Source of the DNA: Myxococcota bacterium
GTDB taxonomy: Bacteria; Myxococcota_A; Polyangia; JAAYKL01
Assembly (NCBI GenBank): GCA_028278265.1
Contig: JANQET010000396.1
Location: forward strand, 1 to 51,802
Length of the DNA: 51,802 bases
Direction of reading: 5' to 3'
Shown here: positions 8,501 to 16,766 of the stretch, one piece after another
Layout: each line of letters opens with the position of its first letter
How positions within the stretch are numbered: the stretch's first letter is position 1
Position numbers and translations under genes: made by a program
The notes under the pieces: model-generated
What the model was told of the DNA's origin: nothing
Databases searched by the model: none
Seen by the model: the letters and a program-made list of their open reading frames with translations, nothing else

Positions 8501-9890
8501 GGTGTTCAAGGGATCTACCCCCCATTTCGTCACCTCAGAAGGTCAGACGGTCAGCTTTATGGATCCCCGGGTGCGGCTGTTGATTCCCTCGATGGGCGAC
8601 TTGAGCAGCCAGGCACTGGCAGCGGCCTTTCGCGGCATCGGCGTTCGCTCCGAGGCGATCCCGGTCTACGAGTATCGGGATCTGCAAATCGGTCGGAACA
8701 ATGCTTCCTGCAAGGAGTGTCTGCCCTTATTGCTGACCACTGGCGGGCTGCTGCGCCATTTGAAGGAGCGCCGCGAGGAAGGGGAGCTGACCGCCTACTT
8801 CATGCCCTTTACCCCGGGGAATTGTCGCTTTCCCCAGTACCGGGTGTTTCTCAACAATTTAATTCGCAAGCGGGGCCTGAAAAACGTCACCCTGTTCAGT
8901 CTCACCGCGGAGAAGGGGTACGTCTACAAAGCGTTTCGCGGCAAAGATCGACTGAACGTGCTCAAAGCGTTCATCACAGCGGATGTGATGGAGGATATCA
9001 AAAACGCGTTGCTCGTGTTGGCGGTCGACCGGGAAGCCGCGATGGCCGAGTTCGATCGTTCGTGGGGTGAGGTGATCGATATATTTCAGCGGGGCAAGGC
9101 CTCCCGGTTGTACGCCACGCTGGCACGGGTGGCCCGACGGTTGTCCGCCATCGAGCTTCGCACCCCGTTGAGCGCTGCCCCCAAAGTGGCGCTGCTGGGG
9201 GAGATTTTCGTACGGCGGGACGACTTCTCCTGTCAGGATCTGGTCGCCCGCCTCGCCTCCCGCGGGATCGTCACCAAGCGGGCCCATTTCTTCGAGTGGC
9301 TCAAGTACGTGGACACGATCATCAAGCTCGGGATTTACGAGCCCAATTTCGACCTCAAGGGAAAGCTCCAGTTCAAGCTGAAGCTCGCCCTGCAGTCCCG
9401 GTTCGAGAGAAAGATCAAGACCATCCTCTCCCGCTCCGGGCTGTTCGACCTGGAGCTGATCGATATCGAGGAGATCCTCCGCTACGGGGAGCAGTTCTTC
9501 GACACGCGGTTTCGCGGAGAGTCGATTCTCGTCACCGGAAATTTCTTCAAGGACATGATGCACGCTTACCAAGGGGCAATCTCGATCGGTCCCTTTGCCT
9601 GTATGCCGACACGGGTGATCGAGTCCGTGCTCGCGGTCGAGTCGAAGCTGGGCACCAAGGCGGCCATTGAACGACGGGTCAAGGGGGGATCCGAATACGA
9701 TGTCGATGACCCGACCGCCCTGCCGTTCCTGTCCATCGAAACCGACGGCAACCCGTTCCCCCAGCTTCTCGAGGCGCGCATCGAGACGTTCTGCCTGCAA
9801 GTGGAGCGGTTGAACGAGCGCCGGGCCGGTAAGGCGCTGGACGCCGCGTCCTCCCCCGCGATCAAACCAATTCGCAAAGCGGCGAGTTAG
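5538..9890 (+). CDS. Giant fused 2-hydroxyacyl-CoA dehydratase activase / dehydratase-like protein (BadF/BcrA/HgdB-type)
   Basis: The 1450-residue protein carries two ASKHA-fold ATPase domains of the BcrA/BadF/HgdC family (about 1-260 and 303-570), a DUF2229 domain (about 660-830) and an HgdB-like region (about 840-1430). Domain 2 has the classical GLDVGSTTTKAV phosphate loop, GGQDAKY, NEACSAGTG and NDQCSAF, which give the iron-sulfur cysteines and ATP site. Domain 1 has NKCASGTG and an unusual extra-cysteine motif, GRCSVFCKSDC. Known homologues use ATP to push one electron into a dehydratase that handles (R)-2-hydroxyacyl-CoA or arenes in strict anaerobes. Large fused versions exist in anaerobic deltaproteobacteria and Firmicutes, and their substrates are mostly unknown. 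AAAGG lies 11 nt upstream of the ATG. Confidence 0.88.
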   Translation: MNRRAIGICLGASTVKGVALEEEHGRIAVVDTTTLTHGGDPRRGFEQLLDEYQVDEACLGAITGRRFTHNVTAPTITETEAIEHALRVGDVNSAEFDAVLSLGAESFIAYFLAPDGTISTVETGNKCASGTGEFFLQQLRRMDVDVDEAIRLARDADPYTVSGRCSVFCKSDCTHALNKGIPIGRVTAGLCRMMVEKVCELLESSSGRRVLAIGGVTRNAAVMDRLAERVDRLVIPPSADCFEALGAGFYAMSKDIRLGQGRDGLLRRTASASSFSFLPPLHQAESQVTFMTPKRGSAADGDSCLVGLDVGSTTTKAVVLRRLDNAVLGSVYLRTNGDPVGAARRCYRALLEQVEKRVEIIGLGVTGSGRHIAGLHASTPAIINEIIAHATCAAHFDPEVDTIFEIGGQDAKYTHLTNGVPSDYAMNEACSAGTGSFLEESAAEALGIGVEEIEGIALSSTRPPNFNDQCSAFIGSDLKTAAQEGLRTEDLVAGLVNSVCLNYANRVKGQRPVGEKIFMQGGVCYNRAVPLAMAAIIDRPIIVPPDPGLSGAFGVALETSNRIAQGLLPAGAFDLAELADAEISYGKSFVCKGGKERCDRSCEIAVAMVNGRKMPFGGACNRFYNRRNRIEHDVEALDFVRWRQAQVYAEGDGAEPAPRRPRVGISRSYLTNTFYPLFGTFFRELGCEVVLSDGADADGCKRRRSSFCYPGELAHGFLGNLFKKELDYVFLPKIMALQVENSVSQAKEHQSTCVLLQSEAYYLKSAFKQELQGVELLSPLLDFSAGVGSMQPAFEALAAQLGVERSMAAIAYRRAANKQREVIAGFKARGKAILTELEADPRQIAVVLFGRSYNAFAGEANMGIPGKFASRGVRVIPWDFLPFEEESCQKDMCWAIGQELLKAARFVSSHPQLFGSFVTNFSCGPDSFLVTNFRDLMGAKPSLTLELDSHTADAGINTRIEAFLDIVERYRQIEQRDRPAPSFTPAQVVFKGSTPHFVTSEGQTVSFMDPRVRLLIPSMGDLSSQALAAAFRGIGVRSEAIPVYEYRDLQIGRNNASCKECLPLLLTTGGLLRHLKERREEGELTAYFMPFTPGNCRFPQYRVFLNNLIRKRGLKNVTLFSLTAEKGYVYKAFRGKDRLNVLKAFITADVMEDIKNALLVLAVDREAAMAEFDRSWGEVIDIFQRGKASRLYATLARVARRLSAIELRTPLSAAPKVALLGEIFVRRDDFSCQDLVARLASRGIVTKRAHFFEWLKYVDTIIKLGIYEPNFDLKGKLQFKLKLALQSRFERKIKTILSRSGLFDLELIDIEEILRYGEQFFDTRFRGESILVTGNFFKDMMHAYQGAISIGPFACMPTRVIESVLAVESKLGTKAAIERRVKGGSEYDVDDPTALPFLSIETDGNPFPQLLEARIETFCLQVERLNERRAGKALDAASSPAIKPIRKAAS

Positions 9891-9911
9891 AGTTAGACGA
9901 AATCCCCCCGA

Positions 9912-9929
9912 CCCCCCTTTTCAAGGGGG
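9912..9929. terminator. GC-rich stem-loop between convergent genes
   Basis: CCCCCTT (9913-9919) pairs with AAGGGGG (9923-9929) around a 3-nt loop, 22 bp after the dehydratase/activase stop and 40 bp beyond the rpe stop on the other strand. The sequence resembles the common intergenic CCCCCTTTT..AAGGGGG element. A T-tract is missing, so it is only a candidate bidirectional terminator or RNA-stabilising hairpin. Confidence 0.5.
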
Positions 9930-9969
9930 AGGCTCTCAGCCACCCTTCTTAACTTAGGGCTGACTCGGC

Positions 9970-10620
9970 CTATCCCTGACGAATTTGTTTTATCGCTTCG
10001 GCGTAGTTGTCGGTGCCGTAGATCGCTGTTCCGGCGACGAGCACGCTGGCCCCCGCCTTCATCACTCGCCCGCTGGTCTTGGGGCCGATACCGCCGTCCA
10101 CCGAGATTTCGACCGGGTGATCGAGTCCCTGGATCTGCGTGTTGACCTCTTGAATTTTGGGCACTGCGGCGTCGATGAATTTCTGTCCGCCGAATCCGGG
10201 ATCGACCGACATGATGAGGACCAGATCCACCAGATCCAACACGTACTTCAAGTCGTCTACCGGGGTGGCGGGATTGACGGCGATACCCGCTTTCTTCTCG
10301 AGCCGGCGAATGTTCTGCAGGCTTCGATGCAGGTGCAGACAGGCTTCGAGGTGAACGGTGATGTAGTCGGCACCGGCATCGGCGAAATCTTGCAGATGAC
10401 GGTCCGGCTCGTCGATCATCAGGTGAACGTCCAGCGGTAGGGTTGTCGCAGCGCGTGCCGCACGAACCACTAATGGCCCGACTGTAATGTTCGGAACAAA
10501 TCTCCCGTCCATCACATCCAGGTGAATCCAATCGGCGCCGGCTCGTTCAACAGCTCGAATTTCCTCGGCCAGCCGACCGAGATCCGCGGACAGAATCGAG
10601 GGTGCGATCTTGGCGTTCAT
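9970..10620 (-). CDS. rpe: Ribulose-phosphate 3-epimerase
   Basis: The enzyme interconverts ribulose-5-phosphate and xylulose-5-phosphate in the pentose phosphate pathway. The 216-residue TIM barrel shows IAPSILSAD at the N-terminus, HLDVMDGRFVPNIT (metal and catalytic His/Asp), LDVHLMI, the SVDPGFGGQ loop with the second catalytic Asp, and EISVDGGI near the C-terminus. ATG 10620 is used because it starts right at the family N-terminus (MNAKIAPS); a TTG at 10641 would add seven residues. It is a single gene, convergent with the upstream dehydratase/activase and divergent from the membrane protein at 10766. Confidence 0.95.
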   Translation of the reverse strand: MNAKIAPSILSADLGRLAEEIRAVERAGADWIHLDVMDGRFVPNITVGPLVVRAARAATTLPLDVHLMIDEPDRHLQDFADAGADYITVHLEACLHLHRSLQNIRRLEKKAGIAVNPATPVDDLKYVLDLVDLVLIMSVDPGFGGQKFIDAAVPKIQEVNTQIQGLDHPVEISVDGGIGPKTSGRVMKAGASVLVAGTAIYGTDNYAEAIKQIRQG

Positions 10621-10765
10621 GCGCTTAATTGGCCCGGCCAAAACGACCGTGTCAAGGTAGAATTCTCATTTTGGTATTTAATTCGGATCGCGAACACTTT
10701 GGCATCGACGGTGATGCGGTCCGTGGAAGAGTTGACGGGGGAACAAAAAAATACGATCACGGTGA

Positions 10766-12739
10766 ATGAGAATGACAGGCCCACAAACGAATTCCCCGAC
10801 CGGTCGGCTTGTTCGACCGTTGGTCCGGCCGGTGATTCTCGGTGCGCTCGCCGGCGCATTGTTCATCACCGCGCTCGTCACTCTGTTGCCCGGCAAGCTA
10901 GCCCACTCGCTCATCCCCTGGTCTGCCGGCTCGATGCTCGGTCTGCTCGTCTTTCTGCGCCTCGGGGCAAATAACCGGTCTTCGTGGATGGTTCATTATC
11001 GATACACCGCCATCGCGGTGTGTCTGGCGATGGCGATCGTCGAAATCTTTCTCGTGATCGATCCCCGCGCGCTTCAACGCAGTCATTTTCCGGTCTGGAT
11101 ACCCTTTATCGCCGGATCCGCCGCGCTGCTGTGGGCCGGTCGGTTCGCCCTGCGTCGCAAGAACAAACCGTATCAGCTGCTCAACACCGCACTGCTGGCC
11201 GGTCTCGCCCTCAGCGCCGTGGTCTTGCACAACGGCGTGCGCATGTATGACACGTTGCGCGGTGACTACTTGCGCGCCTGGAATCTGGTGCACTACTACG
11301 TCGGCTCGAAGTACTTCGCCGAGGTGGGCTATCAGGATCTGTACAAAGCGGTTGTCGTCGCAGACGACCAATGGCGGGCAGCGCAGGGGACAACCGAGCC
11401 GGATCAACCGGGGACTGGTGAGAAACGGACGACCGGGAGTGGCGAGGCCACTGCCGGGGTCGATGAGAAGAGGGAAGGGTTCGGCTTCTTGCGCCGGCTG
11501 CGGGACATGAAAACCTATAGAACCGCCTCCCGCGAGCAGTTGGTGGCCGGCTACCGCCCTCTCGCCTTCCGTAATGATCGCTGGCGTCAATTCGGGCGGG
11601 ATATTCGGTTGCTCCACGGACAGCTCAAGCCGAAGACCTGGCAGAAGGTGTTCATCGATCTGGGGTACAACTCCCCGCCGTCGTGGACCCTCCTGGGCAC
11701 ACCGCTGGCCAACCTGATCCCCCTCGATAGCTGGGCCAATTGGTTGATCGCCAATTCGGATCTGCCCCTGTTCATTCTGATGTTCTTTTTTCTCTGGCGG
11801 GGATTTGGTCTCGACGTCGCACTCGTGGCAACCATTTGGATGAACACCATCGAGTTCAATCACCACCGCTTTTCAGGAGGATTTTTTCAGTACGATTGGC
11901 TCGCTTCGGCGGTCATCGGGTTCACCCTGTTCTGCCGGGGAAAACCCCGTGCCGGGGGAGTGGTGTTCAGTTGGGCGGTGATGACCCGGGTGTTTCCGGC
12001 GTTCTGTGTCCTCCCCCTGGTGGTCAAAATGGTCGTCGATTTGATCCGACAAAAGCCCTGGAAGACCCCCTCCCCCCATCGTTCCCCGCTCACCCGCTGG
12101 ATCGACTGTTTGAATCGTCCCCAGTTGGCCTTTGTGGTGTCCCTCGGCATCGCCTCGACGGCAATATTCGGCTTGTCCCATCTCACCGGAAGGGGGCTTA
12201 CCAGTTGGCCGGAGTGGATAGAGAAGATGGAGGTCCACTCCCGCTATCACCCGGTCACATCGCAAAAACGCATCGGCGCCGGCAGGCTCGCGCAACACAA
12301 ACCCACGGCCGACGACTTCTGGCAAATCAGGCGCGGCTCCAAGGACGATCGTTTGAAGGCGGGTCGGGTGCACAAACGGATCCTCCAGCTCGTCGGGGCC
12401 CTGCTGCTGGTGTTGGCGTTGATCAAGCGCTTCGGCAAAGAGGCGATGGCGCTGATGCTCTATTTCTCGTTTTTGATGGTGACCACCAGCCGGTACTACG
12501 CCTCCATCTGGATCCTGTTGTTGACCCTGGGCTCTCCTCGTGCGAACGGTGCGGCGAGTTGGCCTTCGACCCTGGCCGGTGTCGTGCTGTTGCTCCTGGC
12601 GGCCTGCTTTTTTATCTCTTCCGATCTCGTCACGCGTTATCTCGTGGCCAACTATGGTGTGATGATTTTGTTCAGCGGGCTCTGCCTGAGCTACATCATC
12701 GGCGATCTCCGAGCCAGGCGACGCGAGGTGCGATCCTGA
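10766..12739 (+). CDS. Polytopic membrane protein, GT-C glycosyltransferase-like
   Basis: The 657-residue protein has about ten or more hydrophobic segments. A large hydrophilic loop near residues 150-330 carries the sequence around GDYLRAWNLVHYYVGSKYF, which resembles large integral membrane proteins of the GT-C/GT87-like group in deltaproteobacteria. An acidic residue in the first loop and the split membrane topology would suit a lipid-linked sugar donor, but I cannot name a catalytic pair with confidence. ATG 10766 is followed by a second possible ATG at 10772. Its last 44 bp overlap the 3' end of the convergent LptF/G-like gene. The upstream gap (10642-10765) shows no clear promoter. Confidence 0.7.
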   Translation: MRMTGPQTNSPTGRLVRPLVRPVILGALAGALFITALVTLLPGKLAHSLIPWSAGSMLGLLVFLRLGANNRSSWMVHYRYTAIAVCLAMAIVEIFLVIDPRALQRSHFPVWIPFIAGSAALLWAGRFALRRKNKPYQLLNTALLAGLALSAVVLHNGVRMYDTLRGDYLRAWNLVHYYVGSKYFAEVGYQDLYKAVVVADDQWRAAQGTTEPDQPGTGEKRTTGSGEATAGVDEKREGFGFLRRLRDMKTYRTASREQLVAGYRPLAFRNDRWRQFGRDIRLLHGQLKPKTWQKVFIDLGYNSPPSWTLLGTPLANLIPLDSWANWLIANSDLPLFILMFFFLWRGFGLDVALVATIWMNTIEFNHHRFSGGFFQYDWLASAVIGFTLFCRGKPRAGGVVFSWAVMTRVFPAFCVLPLVVKMVVDLIRQKPWKTPSPHRSPLTRWIDCLNRPQLAFVVSLGIASTAIFGLSHLTGRGLTSWPEWIEKMEVHSRYHPVTSQKRIGAGRLAQHKPTADDFWQIRRGSKDDRLKAGRVHKRILQLVGALLLVLALIKRFGKEAMALMLYFSFLMVTTSRYYASIWILLLTLGSPRANGAASWPSTLAGVVLLLLAACFFISSDLVTRYLVANYGVMILFSGLCLSYIIGDLRARRREVRS

Positions 12740-13757
12740 GCCCGATGGCACCGATGATGAGGACGACGAGTAGAACCGGGTTGAACCACCAGAGCAGGTT
12801 CACCGACAAGAGTGCCAACACCGCTCCATTCCAGACAATCGATAGCCCGATCCAGTAGACCGCGGCTGCGCCGATGCCGGTGGCCAAAATCGAAGTGGTA
12901 GAACCGTTGCGCCACAGTAGGCCGAGACTCAATCCGAGCAGGGGCAACACCAGGCAGGCAAAGACCAGCGCACCGCGCAGGGCCAATGCACACCGCAAGG
13001 GCGTCGCATCCAAACCGCTCTCGATGGTCAACTCGATTCCCCGTATCAGTTCGCCGATACCGAGCGCACCGAAGGGCAGTGCGCTGCGTTGGGTGCTCAC
13101 CCGAACCACCTTTGCCAGGGGGTTGGGCATCTCGGCGAGGTGCTCGATTGGTTGCAGGGTCCACCCCTGCCCTGATCGCCAAATCCGCTCCTTCCCGCCC
13201 GAGGGCTGGGTGGTCCGGGACCACTGGGTCGGACGACCCCGGCGATCGCGGACGATAGAGAGCTGCGTTTGTTCGCCAGGCGCTCGACGGACGAACCGGT
13301 CGTCGATTCTGGTCCACCGGGGAACCGCTCGTTCCGCTTCCGATGCCGGCGAGACCGCGCGCTGCCAGCGATTAAGCCCTGCGGGAACCACCGTGGCGAG
13401 CAACAAAGCGTTGAGCACCATGCCGAGGCAGGGGGTCAGGGTCAGTCCGACGACGAGGTGGACCGGGGAGACGCCGCCGGCCATCAGACCGGTCCACTCC
13501 CCCAACCGGCGAAGGGAATCAAAGGTCAACAACACCCCGATGAGCAGGGTCAGGGGTAGGCCATAGGCGATCGCCAGCGGCAGCTTGAGCGGGTAAAGCA
13601 GCAGCAGTTCTCCGGGAGATACACTGACCCACGATGTGGTCTCGACGAGATCGACAGCGGTGTATAAACCGATGAGCACGAGCAGACACACTGCGGATCG
13701 CGCCAGTGATCCCCGGACGAGGTAACCGATGATGCGTCTGGATGAAGGGAATGCCAC
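12696..13757 (-). CDS. LptF/LptG-family permease (YjgP/YjgQ)
   Basis: The 353-residue inner-membrane protein has the family layout: three N-terminal hydrophobic segments (about 20-120), a periplasmic beta-jellyroll-like region (about 130-250), and three C-terminal segments (about 265-345). LptF/LptG form the membrane part of the Lpt ABC exporter that moves lipopolysaccharide to the outer membrane. Which of the two it is cannot be decided here. The start codon is GTG at 13757 without a clear ribosome site. It follows the methyltransferase gene by 26 bp and is probably the last gene of the hemW-psd-methyltransferase-lptF/G run. The 3' end overlaps the convergent gene by 44 bp. Confidence 0.82.
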   Translation of the reverse strand: MAFPSSRRIIGYLVRGSLARSAVCLLVLIGLYTAVDLVETTSWVSVSPGELLLLYPLKLPLAIAYGLPLTLLIGVLLTFDSLRRLGEWTGLMAGGVSPVHLVVGLTLTPCLGMVLNALLLATVVPAGLNRWQRAVSPASEAERAVPRWTRIDDRFVRRAPGEQTQLSIVRDRRGRPTQWSRTTQPSGGKERIWRSGQGWTLQPIEHLAEMPNPLAKVVRVSTQRSALPFGALGIGELIRGIELTIESGLDATPLRCALALRGALVFACLVLPLLGLSLGLLWRNGSTTSILATGIGAAAVYWIGLSIVWNGAVLALLSVNLLWWFNPVLLVVLIIGAIGLRIAPRVAWLGDRR

Positions 13758-13783
13758 GTCGGCGCCCGCGGCGTTCGAGTGGG

Positions 13784-15805
13784 TTAGGAGCGGCGTTCAG
13801 CCAGGATGATCATCCGGGCCGAATCAGCGCCGAAGAAGGCGCCCGGTGTGGCCATATGGCCGGCCACCTTGGCCACGCGAAATCCCGCATTGTGCAGCAG
13901 ATTGCCCAACTCGTGCAGGCTGTACAGGCGAATGGAAAACTCGTGCTTCACCTGCCGACCCGAATCGTTCACGATGACCTGTCGCGTCATGTAGAGCCGG
14001 CTGTTGATGTAGTTGAAGTCGGTTTCCTCCATGCACACGCTGCCCGACCCCTCGAACCAGGTCAGATTGGGCTGCTCGGTGATCGCGTGGTCCCGGTTGG
14101 TGACCTCCAGCAGCAATCGGCCACCCGATTTCAGCGCGCGGTGAATACCGTCGAGCACCTTGGCGTTGGTTTGGTCGTCGAAGTAGCCGAAGCTCGTGCC
14201 CACACAGAAGACCGCCTCAAAGGTCTGATTGAACCCCAGGTCGCACATGTCACCGTGGATGAAGTTGATCTTCTGGCCCTCTTCTTGAGCCAACTCTCCG
14301 GCTCGGGCCAGCATGGCGAGGGAGAGGTCGACGCCGACTATCCGATAGCCCCGTTGGGCCAGTCCCACCGCATGGATGCCCTGCCCGCAGGCCAGGTCGA
14401 GGATCAGACTGCCCTTGGGCACGTCCAGGGTCTTTTCGAGGAAATCCACCTCTCGACGGATGTTGCGCGGGGTGTTCTCAGGCAGCACGGAGAGATAGTC
14501 GTCATCGAATATCTCGGTCCACCACTCCCGCTTTCGCTTGCGGCGCCGCTGCATCCGCGGCTGCCTCGATGCCGGAGGTACGGGTCGTTTGCCCAACGAG
14601 GGTGACCCCCCTGCGTCGATCAGCGCTTGAGGCCGCTCTCGAGCCGTAATCTCCTCGGCCGCAGATAGATCGATCTCTTCGGTGTCCTCCTCTTCGACCA
14701 TCTCCACGTCCCCGTCTTCCATGCTCAGGGGGATGGGGGTCGGTGGCGGCGCACTCGGCTGGTGGACCGGCGAGGAGGGTTCGGGGACCGCCGACGGTTC
14801 GGGGACCACGGAAGGCTCAGTCGATTCGGGGACCATGTCGAACACCGCCTCGGGGGTTCCCATGTCCATGCCCGGCCCGTCTTCGGTCGGCACCGGCGGT
14901 GGGGCGCTGTCGGTGTCCATCCGATCCGACGGTTCCTCCACCTCCACGACAACGGCGGCTTCCACTTCATCATTATCGACCTCGGCTGTTGCCTGGGCCT
15001 CGTCGACCATGAACTCCTGACGCAGGTCGAGAATCTCGTCGTCGTCCCCCGGTTCGACCTTGGCATCGACTTGGGTCACCGGTTCGATCGCCACCTCTTC
15101 GGTGATGACGGCATCGATCTCTTCGGTGATCATGTGATCCTGAACCGCCCCATTGGCGATCTCTTCGGTCGGCCCCTCATCCACCTCGATCGGCTCTTCG
15201 GCCAGGGCGATCGCCGGACGGTCAACGTCGGTCATGCCTTCGTCCACGTCGATTTCAACTTCCGGCTCCACCTCGAAACCATTGTCGACATCCACCTCGA
15301 TATCGGCGATCTCTTCAACATCGTCCTCTGACAGTTCTGCCTCGGCCGCCGGTGGGCTGTCGGCCCGGGTAGTCGAATGGTTCGCTTCGGCACTGTTCCC
15401 TTTTTTCAGCTTGGCTTGTGTGGACCATACGGCGTGGGCCGGTTTGGTTTCCCGGGGGATCTCCTCCTCCTCTTCGTCCGCCTCGTTACCAACCCTGCAG
15501 ATGGGCGAAATCACCACCGCAGTGTCCGATTTTTCAGGGACGAACGACGGCCGTTCGTTTTTGGTCACCGGCGGCTCCGGCGGGATCGAAGATTCCCTCG
15601 ACGGCTTGGGATCGGCCAGCAACAAAAAAGGGCTGCTCGGGCGGGGGGTGCGCTTCGATTTTCGCTGCTCCCCGCTCGCTTCGGCCTTCTCCCCGTCGGC
15701 CAAGGAGGGATTTTCTTCGACATCGGGCATTACCACCGGGTTTTCGTCTGTCATATCTCCGCTCGATTCAGCTGATTTGCCGTCGTCGCGACCATCGTCC
15801 ATCAT
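13784..15805 (-). CDS. SAM-dependent methyltransferase with a ~400-residue acidic disordered N-terminal arm
   Basis: Residues from about 425 to 673 form a class I methyltransferase. LDLACGQGIHAVGLAQRGY (motif I) is followed by VGVDLSLAML, the FIHGDMCDL acidic motif and LKSGGRLLLEV. The first ~400 residues are low complexity and extremely acidic, rich in Glu, Asp, Val, Pro and Ala (many EEI, DVD, EPS and PSA stretches), with a basic RRRKRKRE patch just before the catalytic domain. The arm has no membrane segment. The gene lies 16 bp after psd and 26 bp before the lptF/G gene, so a lipid or envelope substrate such as phosphatidylethanolamine is possible but unproven. Normal family members are about 250 residues. 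Confidence 0.85.
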   Translation of the reverse strand: MMDDGRDDGKSAESSGDMTDENPVVMPDVEENPSLADGEKAEASGEQRKSKRTPRPSSPFLLLADPKPSRESSIPPEPPVTKNERPSFVPEKSDTAVVISPICRVGNEADEEEEEIPRETKPAHAVWSTQAKLKKGNSAEANHSTTRADSPPAAEAELSEDDVEEIADIEVDVDNGFEVEPEVEIDVDEGMTDVDRPAIALAEEPIEVDEGPTEEIANGAVQDHMITEEIDAVITEEVAIEPVTQVDAKVEPGDDDEILDLRQEFMVDEAQATAEVDNDEVEAAVVVEVEEPSDRMDTDSAPPPVPTEDGPGMDMGTPEAVFDMVPESTEPSVVPEPSAVPEPSSPVHQPSAPPPTPIPLSMEDGDVEMVEEEDTEEIDLSAAEEITARERPQALIDAGGSPSLGKRPVPPASRQPRMQRRRKRKREWWTEIFDDDYLSVLPENTPRNIRREVDFLEKTLDVPKGSLILDLACGQGIHAVGLAQRGYRIVGVDLSLAMLARAGELAQEEGQKINFIHGDMCDLGFNQTFEAVFCVGTSFGYFDDQTNAKVLDGIHRALKSGGRLLLEVTNRDHAITEQPNLTWFEGSGSVCMEETDFNYINSRLYMTRQVIVNDSGRQVKHEFSIRLYSLHELGNLLHNAGFRVAKVAGHMATPGAFFGADSARMIILAERRS

Positions 15806-15821
15806 TACACCCCAGCGGCCC

Positions 15822-16688
15822 TCAACCGGAGGACAGCAGAGTCTCGCCGATGCGGCAGCCCATGGTGATCCGACCCGGGCCCACGCTGTCGTCCAATCGC
15901 AACGCGTCTTGAGACCAGACCATAATCACCGTCGATCCGAGTCGAAATGCGCCCAAGTCGTCGCCTCGTTTTACTGATAAAGGTGGACTGAAGTCGCGCT
16001 CTCGGCAAACGGGAGTTTTTCTCCACGATGCCGGTGCAAAGGATGTATCGATGTTTCCCACACCAAATGCCGCAACCATCACGATCGCCAACTTGGCTCC
16101 GTTGGCCAGATCTATCTCAAAAATCGTACGCTCGTTTTTTTGGTAGAGCCCCGGTACATGGAATCCAAACGCGTCGGTCACCGGAAATCGCGTGCCCGGT
16201 ACCTGTCTGACACGGACCACCGTCCCATCCACCGGCAAGTGGGTGCGGTGATAGTCGCGCGGATGGAGATATGTCACCATGTAGCCGCCACCTCGAAGCT
16301 GTTGATCCAGTTCCGAAGTGCCCAGGAGTTGGGTCAAACTGTATTGATCTCCCTTAACTTCAAAATAGTCGGTTCCGTGGGTGTCGATGGTGCCGAAAGC
16401 GACAATTTCTCCGTCGCAGGGGCTGATCACCGCTTGGCGGTCCGCACAAATCGGGCGTGTCTCCGGCCGTAGGCGACGGGCAAAGAAGTCGCCAAAACAC
16501 TCGAAGCCGCCCTCCGGTTTGAGGATCTCTTCCGTGGTGACGCCGAACATGAGGGAGTAGGTGCGAATCAGCGGTTCGAGAACCGACGGGGGCAGTTTGA
16601 TGTCCATCACCCGCCCCATCATGTGACTCCCATGCCGGGCCAGCGGTGATGCGTACAGGCGCTGCGCTATTTCTCCAATTCGAATCAT
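15822..16688 (-). CDS. psd: Phosphatidylserine decarboxylase proenzyme
   Basis: The enzyme makes phosphatidylethanolamine in the inner membrane. The 288-residue proenzyme shows FFARRLRPETRP, SPCDGEI, the YLHPRDYHRTHLPVDG block with catalytic His residues, and the autocleavage site LGST in FRLGSTVIMVW. Cleavage before Ser252 would give a pyruvoyl-bearing alpha chain of 37 residues. ATG 16688 is chosen for its spacing to AGG; ATG 16694 is also possible, and longer starts add no similarity. It sits 78 bp downstream of hemW and leads into the methyltransferase and lptF/G genes, an envelope-lipid grouping. Confidence 0.95.
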   Translation of the reverse strand: MIRIGEIAQRLYASPLARHGSHMMGRVMDIKLPPSVLEPLIRTYSLMFGVTTEEILKPEGGFECFGDFFARRLRPETRPICADRQAVISPCDGEIVAFGTIDTHGTDYFEVKGDQYSLTQLLGTSELDQQLRGGGYMVTYLHPRDYHRTHLPVDGTVVRVRQVPGTRFPVTDAFGFHVPGLYQKNERTIFEIDLANGAKLAIVMVAAFGVGNIDTSFAPASWRKTPVCRERDFSPPLSVKRGDDLGAFRLGSTVIMVWSQDALRLDDSVGPGRITMGCRIGETLLSSG

Positions 16689-16766
16689 ATCCATTAACCT
16701 GTGGAGTATAGAGAATGATTTTAGTGGGTTCAATGATCGACAGTCAAAAACGAAGGGCATTTTTTT

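Noticed and set aside
8859-9800. Minus-strand open frame (313 aa) near the end of the giant gene
   Set aside because: No domain or ribosome site; antisense shadow.
10618-10680. TTGACA on the minus strand upstream of rpe as promoter
   Set aside because: The matching -10 is poor and would put the start at or after the ATG.
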